Assembly: GCA_964630235.1 (NCBI GenBank) | Contig: CAZVUO010000004.1 | Span: 260,132 to 324,131, forward strand | Source: JBFLYH01 sp964630235 | GTDB taxonomy: Bacteria > Oederibacteriota > JAAXVQ01 > JAUVAV01 | Direction of reading: 5' to 3' | Length of the DNA: 64,000 bases | Program-made: the position numbers and the translations under genes | The notes under the pieces: model-generated | What the model was told of the DNA's origin: nothing | Database searches by the model: none | The model's input: only the letters and a program-made list of their open reading frames with translations | Shown here: one piece after another, positions 58,395 to 64,000 of the stretch | Layout: each line of letters starts with the position of its first letter | Position numbering within the stretch: the first letter of the stretch is position 1

Positions 58395-59713
58395 TACTTC
58401 CGCCCTCCCATCGGAAAAAATTGCTCGTTGACCTTCAAATTGAAGGCCTGCACGTAGGCGTTCAAATCCAACGCGGGGTCCACCATGATCGCCTGCAGCA
58501 GGTCACGGTCGAGCGCGTCTTTGATCAGCGACCATTCCGGGAACACCGGCTCATTGCGGACATACTGCAGTTCTTCCTTCACCATCGTAAACTCGGGCAG
58601 GTTCAGCAGGTTGGTGGACGCGGAGAAGGCCCCGGGAAAAATGGTCATTTGGAGCTCGTTCATGCGCACCCACTTCCACAGCTGCGTGGCCGGGGAGAGT
58701 TCGAAGCGGATGTACCGCCAGGCCGCGTCGCGCCGCTCCCTGGGGATGGCGGCGTTGATGATGTACGCTTCGCCGTCCGCATGGCAGGCCCGCGTGCCGT
58801 CCGGTCCCGCCGGCAGCGGCGCCACGCCCGTGGCGCTGAAATCGAGCCCGTATTTGTTGATCAGGACGGGCAGCTGGATGGCCACGCCGGTCATCATGGC
58901 CACTTTGCCCAGCGCGAACATCTGGGAGATGTCCTCGTGGTTGGCCAGGGTGTTGGGCGGCAGGACCTTGTATTCGCGGCGCAGGTCGCGCCAAAATTGC
59001 AGGGTGCGGACAACCTCGGGCGAGGCCAGGTTCACCTGCCAATTTCCCCGCGGGTCGCGCTGCACCAGCTCGCCGCCGTTCTGCCAGGCGAAATCAATTA
59101 AATTCCGGGTGGTCGGCGGCAGACCCAGGCCGTACTGCCCCTCGGTGGGAACCGTGAGGATTTTCGCGAACTCAACCAGTTCCTCCCAGTTTTTCGGGGG
59201 ATGTTCCGGGTCCAGCCCTGCCTTGCGGAACAGGTCCTTGCGGTAGAACAGAACGGTAAAATATGTGTCGCGCGGGACGCCGAACGTCTTGCCTTCGATT
59301 TGGGCAGGTTCCCAGACATTCCGGGGAATATAGTCGCGCTGGTCCCAGTCCTCCAGGTAGCCGTCCATGGGAGCGATGAAGCCCTGGCGCGCGAGCGTGC
59401 TCAGCGTGCCGACCCAGATGTGCATCACATCCGGACCTTTGCCGCCGGCCATGGCGGTAACGAATTCCTGGGGTGAAAACTCCCGCTCAATGCCGTTGAT
59501 TTTGATGTCGGGATTTTCCTGTTCGAACCGGAGGATATTTTCCTTCCACAACTGGGCTTCCTTTTCCAGGCGGGACGGGGGTTTGTTCCAGACCTGCAGC
59601 ACCAGACCCTGGGAAGCGACATCATGCACGAAATAATAATTCTGGAACCACACCGCCACCATAAAGGCACCCAGAAAGACGAAGAACAGGGTGCCGAGTA
59701 TTTTACGCAACAT
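58394..59713 (-). CDS. Extracellular solute-binding protein, family 1, TM-anchored
   Basis: 439 residues from ATG 59713 (MLRKILGTLFFVFLG), chosen because AGGAG lies 7 nt upstream; the frame extends 50 codons into repeat DNA without support. An N-terminal hydrophobic helix (5-22) has no lipobox cysteine and no obvious signal-peptidase site, so it is probably a membrane anchor. The rest is a typical family 1 fold ('LQVWNKPPSRLEKEAQ', 'GPDVMHIWVGTLS', 'YGVPRDTY'-like, 'ALGKVAMMTG'). Works with the two permeases that follow. No ATPase is encoded nearby, so a shared MsmX/UgpC-type ATPase is expected. Confidence 0.9.
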   Translation of the reverse strand: MLRKILGTLFFVFLGAFMVAVWFQNYYFVHDVASQGLVLQVWNKPPSRLEKEAQLWKENILRFEQENPDIKINGIEREFSPQEFVTAMAGGKGPDVMHIWVGTLSTLARQGFIAPMDGYLEDWDQRDYIPRNVWEPAQIEGKTFGVPRDTYFTVLFYRKDLFRKAGLDPEHPPKNWEELVEFAKILTVPTEGQYGLGLPPTTRNLIDFAWQNGGELVQRDPRGNWQVNLASPEVVRTLQFWRDLRREYKVLPPNTLANHEDISQMFALGKVAMMTGVAIQLPVLINKYGLDFSATGVAPLPAGPDGTRACHADGEAYIINAAIPRERRDAAWRYIRFELSPATQLWKWVRMNELQMTIFPGAFSASTNLLNLPEFTMVKEELQYVRNEPVFPEWSLIKDALDRDLLQAIMVDPALDLNAYVQAFNLKVNEQFFPMGGRK

Positions 59714-60147
59714 AGATTGCTCCTGTGGAGCCCCCCCGGCTGAACGGTCCGGGGTATAGCTTCCTGCCATGCGCCGTGGCGAGAGGGCGACCGGAGGTCG
59801 TCCCCTGTCCATCCGGTCGGGGCGACCGGAGGTCGTCCCCTGTCCATCCGGCCGGGGCGACATTCCCGCAGCAGGAGACCCGCAGTCATTGCTCCTGCGA
59901 AGGGAACACCCGCGCCAGTTCCCTGCTTGCGAAGTGGAATGGTCCCCCGGACTAAAGTTCCCCGCAAGGGGGACCTTGGGCCGGGGCTCCCTCCCTCCGC
60001 AATAAAATCCCGCAAATCATCTCCCCGGCCGAAGGTCCCTTCGGGAGCTGAAGCCCGGGGATTCATGCGGAGGGATTGAATACGATGATACAAGGGTCCG
60101 GCGTGCGTGTCAAGGCGCCGGCCCCAGTCCGGCAGGGTCTGCACCCG
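59714..60147 (-). other. 434-bp repeat-rich gap upstream of the ABC importer
   Basis: No gene is supported. It contains a 35-bp tandem duplication (59787-59856) and a series of small palindromes: AGGGAAC/GTTCCCT (59901-59924), AAGTTCCCC with GGGGGACCTT (about 59955-59976) and GAAGG/CCTTC (about 60031-60043). No convincing -10/-35 pair was found. An open minus-strand frame across it has repeat-driven composition and was not called. Confidence 0.6.
59787..59856 (-). repeat. Tandem pair of 35-bp repeats
   Basis: Two adjacent copies of GCGACCGGAGGTCGTCCCCT followed by GTCCATCCGGTCGGG, with one difference (GGTCGGG against GGCCGGG), plus the first bases of a third. Each carries the small palindrome CGACCGGAGGTCG. 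It lies about 75 bp upstream of the binding-protein start. Confidence 0.85.
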
Positions 60148-62433
60148 CTATTTTTGGATGATCAGTACGATTTCCGCGCGCCGGTTCTTTGCCCGTCCGG
60201 CCGGTGTGGTTTCCGGCGCCAGGGGCAGGCGGGCGCCGTAGCCGACGATCTCCATTTTGTCCGTCGGGATCTTGCAGGAATAGTGCAGATACTCCTTCAC
60301 TTTGCGCGCCCGCTCCCAGGACAGTTCCAACTCCTGTCCCTTGGCCTCCTGCGTGTCGGTATAGCCTTTGATCTGCAGGCGGTACTTGGTGGCGTACTTG
60401 TTGATGGTCTCCGCGGCCTGCTGCAGCCGGCGGAAATCGCCAACCTGGATGGTCGTGGACCCGGGGCTGAACGTGACCAGCGTAAGGTGGAGCGCCAGAG
60501 CCCTGGTGGTCTCCTCCACGCCAAGGTCCGTGCCCACGGCCAGCACGGGACCGGTGAACGCATAGGCGCCCGCATAGGTCACGGTCAGCTGGGTCCGGAA
60601 GTAGGAGCCTAGTTTTACCGTCTGGCCGTTCTGGTCGCGGCAGTTCCATACCACCCGGTTGGGCGGAGAACCGGCGCCGGACAGACGGCGGACCAGGGTC
60701 TTGGTCTGCGCATCGCGAACTTCGATCTTCCAGGCGGTGATGTCCTCCTTGGGGAGGACGCCCAGGGTGAAAGCGACGGCCGCGCCGCCGGCCGCGTTAA
60801 GGTCCACCAGCCGCGGCGCGGCGTCCATCTGGATCTGCGGCTCCACCAGCACCACGGTGAACGTCTGTCCCGCGCTCTGGGCCTGCCCCTGCTCGTCCGT
60901 GACCACCAGCTCAACCGCATAGCGCCCTGGCGGCAGCACATTCCCGCCCGCCAGAGGCGTCCACCGCTGTTCTTTGGGAACTTTTCCCTCGCCGGAGAAG
61001 GACTGGAGCTCCGCCCCCTCGGGTGAACGCACGGTCAGCGTCCAGCTTACGGGCGGCAGGGCCTCGGTTTGCCGCGGTTTAAAGGACAGGGGGGCCGGCC
61101 TGCGGTCCGCGAACGTGACCAGCCGTTTGGGCGAAACCTGGAGCGCGACGCCGGGCAGAGCGGACTTCAGCTGCACGGACGCCGTGGCCTGTCCAAGCCA
61201 GGCTCCCTGCGCGCCATAGAGTTCCAGGCGCGCCTGGTACGTCCCATCCGGGCTGGCGCCGCCGGAAGCGCCGGTCCCGTCCCAGGGGAACTGTTCCGTG
61301 AATTCCTGTCCGGTCCATTCGCGGACCGTGGCCCCTTCCGGATCGCCGAGGGTCAGGCGCCACTGCCGGATCAGGCTGATATCCCCCTCCAGGATCTGCA
61401 GCTTGAAAACCACGGAATCCGCCAGCGCGCCGCCGCGCGGCGAGAAGACCTCGGGCAGGGCGCGCAGCGACAATCTGAAGGCCGGCGGCGCCGGCGTTGC
61501 GGCGGGCGTCGGCTCCGGCGTGAGGCGGGCCGGCGCGACTTTCGGCAGACCGTAGCTCGCGGCCAGGCGGTGCGACCATCCCAGCTCCGCGATCTGGCCG
61601 ACCAGCGCGTAGTGCACATCCCAGCCCGCGATCTTCACTCCAGCACCGACGCTGAACGTGCTGGCATAGTCGCTGTTCACCATGTATCCCGCGCGCACGC
61701 CCACGATCTGCCCGAACCAGCGCTCCATGCCAAGCCTCAGAATGCTGGTTTCCCGCGCTTCGGCGCGGATCCATTCCAGATCCACCGCCGCGGTCGTGGA
61801 GCGGTCGGGTTTCCAGGCGGAACCTAAAACCACGCTCTGCGGCACGGGGTCGCTCGCGCCGTGGCTCCACGCCAGGCGCGTGTCCAGGTCGGAAAACGCC
61901 AGGGATAAGGCCAATTGCTGATCCGTCCCGGGAGGCGGCAGCTCATAGCGCAGGGCCACATCCAGCCCCACACCCGTGTAGTTCAATTCCGCTTTGGGAA
62001 CCGATCCAAACAGGAGCTTCAGCCCCGCGCCTACCCGCAGGTTCGGGACCGGAGCGAACGGGAGGCTTCCGGCCAGGTGCAGCGCGTCAGCGTTGATCTC
62101 GGCCGACTGGGAGAAATATTCATGCTGCCAGCTCACGCCGGCGGCCGCGCCGGCCGGCAAAGGCCCGGCGGCCGAAAAATTCGCCAGCCGCAGGCGGCCG
62201 TCGTAGAGCGATCCGAGCGACGTGCCGAATCGCCAGGTGTCCAGTTCGCCCAGCCCGGCTGGATTCCAGACCACCGCTGTCTCATCGCCGGCCACGGCGG
62301 TATACGCGCCGGCCAAACCCATGGCCCGCGCGCCCAGGCCGTTGGCGCCGCCCTTCTCATAGAGGCCCGCGCCCGCCATCTGCGGCCATAATCCGGCCAT
62401 TGCCAGCAGCCAGACCCACCGCGCCCGGTTCAT
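60148..62433 (-). CDS. PorV-like outer-membrane protein fused to FlgD-Ig-like and OmpA domains
   Basis: 761 residues. Signal peptide 1-22. Residues about 25-300 form a PorV/UPF0164-type barrel domain ('GLGARAMGLAGAYTAVAGDETAVVWNPAGL' over 31-60). The middle (about 320-620) has two or three FlgD-Ig-like units with 'W.G.....SPDGTYQARL'. The C-terminal OmpA domain (about 650-761) has 'IKGYTDT', 'LSWERARKV', 'VGYGARLPL' and 'GRAKNRRAEI' for peptidoglycan binding. A single chain thus links outer membrane and cell wall. The start overlaps the preceding gene by ATGA, so the two probably act together at the surface. Confidence 0.88.
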   Translation of the reverse strand: MNRARWVWLLAMAGLWPQMAGAGLYEKGGANGLGARAMGLAGAYTAVAGDETAVVWNPAGLGELDTWRFGTSLGSLYDGRLRLANFSAAGPLPAGAAAGVSWQHEYFSQSAEINADALHLAGSLPFAPVPNLRVGAGLKLLFGSVPKAELNYTGVGLDVALRYELPPPGTDQQLALSLAFSDLDTRLAWSHGASDPVPQSVVLGSAWKPDRSTTAAVDLEWIRAEARETSILRLGMERWFGQIVGVRAGYMVNSDYASTFSVGAGVKIAGWDVHYALVGQIAELGWSHRLAASYGLPKVAPARLTPEPTPAATPAPPAFRLSLRALPEVFSPRGGALADSVVFKLQILEGDISLIRQWRLTLGDPEGATVREWTGQEFTEQFPWDGTGASGGASPDGTYQARLELYGAQGAWLGQATASVQLKSALPGVALQVSPKRLVTFADRRPAPLSFKPRQTEALPPVSWTLTVRSPEGAELQSFSGEGKVPKEQRWTPLAGGNVLPPGRYAVELVVTDEQGQAQSAGQTFTVVLVEPQIQMDAAPRLVDLNAAGGAAVAFTLGVLPKEDITAWKIEVRDAQTKTLVRRLSGAGSPPNRVVWNCRDQNGQTVKLGSYFRTQLTVTYAGAYAFTGPVLAVGTDLGVEETTRALALHLTLVTFSPGSTTIQVGDFRRLQQAAETINKYATKYRLQIKGYTDTQEAKGQELELSWERARKVKEYLHYSCKIPTDKMEIVGYGARLPLAPETTPAGRAKNRRAEIVLIIQK

Positions 62434-64000
62434 CGCACCACCGCCAGTTTGAGAATTTGCCGTTCGCTCTGGCCGCTGACCGGATCGTTTGCCACCACGA
62501 CCACCAAGTACACGCCGCTGGCCAGTCGTTCTCCGCTGGCATTGGTTATGTTCCAGGTCAACCGGTCGGCCGAACCGAAGTCCAGTTTGGCCACCAACTC
62601 GCCCGCGAGGGTATATACCTTGACCCTAACCTGGGCGCCGGCCACGCGCGTGCGCGCCCAAATATCAACCGTATCGCGCGCCGGGTTGGGCGCCAGCCGT
62701 GTGGCGCTGATGACCCGGGCCGCGGACCGGATCACGGTCACTGCCTTGGTGACCACGGTACGGTCATTCTGCGCGTCGGTGCTGATAGCCTGAATGTAAT
62801 ACTGTCCGCTGGCCACCAGCTGATTCGCTTCGTTTGTTCCGTCCCACGCGCTCTGGAACACATTATCCTCCCAGATCTGCACCTGTGCCTGGCCGTCGGC
62901 GGTCAGCAGGTCGGAGGAGAGCTGGAAGTCGCTGGCCGCCTGGTAGATTGGCCCATCCAAGAGCGTGCGGACGCGATTGCCGGCCGTATCCAGCACCAGC
63001 AAGACCAGCCGGACGCCGCCGACCTCGGTCGGCGTCGGGGTCACCGTGGGCGAGGCCGTAAAGGTCGGGGTGATGGTCGGCGTGGGCGTGATGGTCGGGG
63101 TCGGAGTGAAGGTCGGCGTCGCGGTAGGAGTCGGCGTAATGGTCGCGGTTTCGGTCACGGTTGACGTCTCGGTCACGGTCGGCGTCTCGGTCGGCGTGGG
63201 CGTGATCGTCGGTGTGGAGGTCACCGTGTAGGTCGGTGTCTCGGTCGGCGTGTCGGTCGGCGTGGAGGTCACGGTCGCGGTCGGGGTATCCGTGGCCGTC
63301 GGCGTGTCGGTCGGCGTGTCGGTCGGCGTCGGCGTGGTGGTGCTCGTGTCGGTCATGGTCCAGGTCGGCGTGGGCGTAGGCGTCTCGGTAAAGGTCGCGG
63401 TGTCCTCCGGCGTGGCGGTCATCGTCGGGGTGTCGGTATCCGTCGGCGTGGCGGTCGCGGTCGGGGTATCCGTCGGTGTCGCGGTGAAAGTCGCCGTATC
63501 GGTCGGGGTTGCGGTGTACGTCGGCGTATCGGTCTGCGTGGCGGTGGAAGTATCCGTTGCTGTCGGCGTAGCCGTATCGGTCGGCGTGTCCGTCGGTGTG
63601 GCCGTGTAAGTATCAGTGTCCGTCGGCGTGGCCGTGTACGTCGGCGTGTCCGTCGGTGTGGCGCTTGCGGTCGGCGTATCCGTAGGCGTGGCCGTGTACG
63701 TCAGCGTGTCAGTCGGCGTGACTGTGGCAGTATCCGTATCTGTCGGCGTGGCGGTATACGTCGGCGTGTCCGTCGGCGTAACCGTGGCTGTGTCCGTATC
63801 TGTCGGCGTGGCCGTGTACGTCGGCGTGTCAGTCGGCGTGACTGTGACAGTATCCGTATCTGTCGGCGTGGCGGTATACGTCGGCGTATCGGTCTGCGTG
63901 GCGGTGGAAGTATCCGTTGCTGTCGGCGTAGCCGTATCGGTCGGCGTGTCCGTCGGTGTGGCCGTGTAAGTATCAGTGTCCGTCGGCGTGGCCGTGTACG
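62430..64000 (-). CDS. Thr-Pro-rich surface protein with FlgD-like C-terminus, 5' end outside window
   Basis: Open to the right edge. An ATG at 63422 lies inside the repeat and is not a credible start. The visible N-terminal part (about 320 residues) is a 'TPTDT' stalk. It is followed by an Ig-like domain (DNA 62760-63020) and a C-terminal FlgD/secretion-tail-like domain ('APNPARDTVDIWA', 'VYTLAGELVAKLDF', 'LTWNITNASGERLASGVYL'). Such tails are seen on surface proteins with T9SS-type or FlgD-like folds. The overlap with the PorV-like/OmpA gene and PorV's known role in T9SS cargo handling make a surface-display pair plausible, which is inference. Confidence 0.8.
   Translation of the reverse strand, partial: YTATPTDTDTYTATPTDTPTDTATPTATDTSTATQTDTPTYTATPTDTDTVTVTPTDTPTYTATPTDTDTATVTPTDTPTYTATPTDTDTATVTPTDTLTYTATPTDTPTASATPTDTPTYTATPTDTDTYTATPTDTPTDTATPTATDTSTATQTDTPTYTATPTDTATFTATPTDTPTATATPTDTDTPTMTATPEDTATFTETPTPTPTWTMTDTSTTTPTPTDTPTDTPTATDTPTATVTSTPTDTPTETPTYTVTSTPTITPTPTETPTVTETSTVTETATITPTPTATPTFTPTPTITPTPTITPTFTASPTVTPTPTEVGGVRLVLLVLDTAGNRVRTLLDGPIYQAASDFQLSSDLLTADGQAQVQIWEDNVFQSAWDGTNEANQLVASGQYYIQAISTDAQNDRTVVTKAVTVIRSAARVISATRLAPNPARDTVDIWARTRVAGAQVRVKVYTLAGELVAKLDFGSADRLTWNITNASGERLASGVYLVVVVANDPVSGQSERQILKLAVVR
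63030..64000 (-). repeat. Coding Thr-Pro repeat with 60-, 120- and 360-nt periods
   Basis: Degenerate 'TPTDTPT' codons run to the window edge. Blocks 63721-63780 and 63841-63900 are near copies, as is the half-shifted 63781-63840. Bases 63511-63640 recur at 63871-64000 with one difference (360-nt offset). The array may therefore continue by higher-order duplication beyond the window. Confidence 0.85.

Noticed and set aside
59425..60144. Minus-strand open frame across the gap upstream of the ABC importer
   Set aside because: Part of it is the wrong frame of the binding-protein gene and the rest is tandem repeat; no SD or recognisable domain.
63000..64000. CRISPR-like regular repeats
   Set aside because: Repeats are in-frame Thr-Pro codons without unique spacers, and the protein continues into conserved domains.

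Overview
The window is GC-rich and almost fully coding, and it looks like a chromosome segment of an uncultivated diderm bacterium. The diderm assignment rests on an Mla lipid-transport set (mlaE-mlaF-mlaD), an OmpA-domain outer-membrane protein, beta-barrel-like proteins and murA. Several genes carry secreted low-complexity or repeat architectures: FN3 arrays, a Thr-Pro stalk with a FlgD-like C-terminal domain, a pseudopilin-like protein and a 4,543-residue YD-like repeat protein. Together with the core gene order, this suggests a Candidatus Omnitrophota-like or neighbouring candidate-phylum lineage. That placement is inference and was not tested by a search. No tRNA, rRNA, CRISPR array, insertion sequence or prophage was seen.

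Layout. 1-1.1 kb (+): C-terminal part of an FN3 repeat protein, ending at a bidirectional terminator. 1.2-13.0 kb (-): a long run reading hisD-hisC-hisB-hisH-hisA-hisF-hisI-trpE-trpG, then a secreted FN3/beta-barrel protein, a suhB-type phosphatase, a pseudopilin-like protein and a HAMP membrane protein. Many junctions are ATGA overlaps. hisG, hisE and hisZ are absent. 13.3-15.1 kb (-): murA plus a secreted phospholipase-D-fold protein with its own promoter. 15.2-28.8 kb (-): one 13.6-kb gene with its own promoter and terminator. 29.1-39.5 kb (-): two housekeeping operons, rpsF-ssb-rpsR-DUF2232-rplI and dnaB-alr-mlaE-mlaF-mlaD-radA-ispD-ispF, each with a recognisable sigma70-type promoter. 39.7-47.6 kb (-): an LCP-family protein, argS, an unknown protein and thiS-thiG-thiH-thiE. 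47.8-53.7 kb (+): bioB-bioA-bioF-bioG-bioC-bioD behind a near-perfect BirA operator. 53.8-54.8 kb (+): an ADP-ribosylglycohydrolase. 54.9-59.7 kb (-): a sugar-type ABC importer (binding protein and two permeases, no ATPase), a 59-residue membrane protein and yqeK. 60.1-64.0 kb (-): a PorV-like/OmpA fusion and the C-terminal part of a Thr-Pro-rich surface protein that runs off the window.

How the genes work together. The histidine and anthranilate steps are co-transcribed amino-acid biosynthesis. The thi genes make the thiazole moiety and couple it to the pyrimidine. The bio operon encodes the route from malonyl-ACP methylation (BioC/BioG) to biotin, and the operator implies repression by biotin-loaded BirA. 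ispD and ispF belong to the MEP isoprenoid pathway.

The two most unusual features are the giant repeat protein and a family of structured intergenic elements. The giant protein has about 39 copies of a 54-residue unit that grade into an earlier 48-49-residue unit. The intergenic elements consist of a GC hairpin plus a conserved inverted repeat. In three places (upstream of hisD, mlaF and a small membrane protein) the hairpin ends 12-20 nt before the start codon, with one compensatory base-pair change among the copies.
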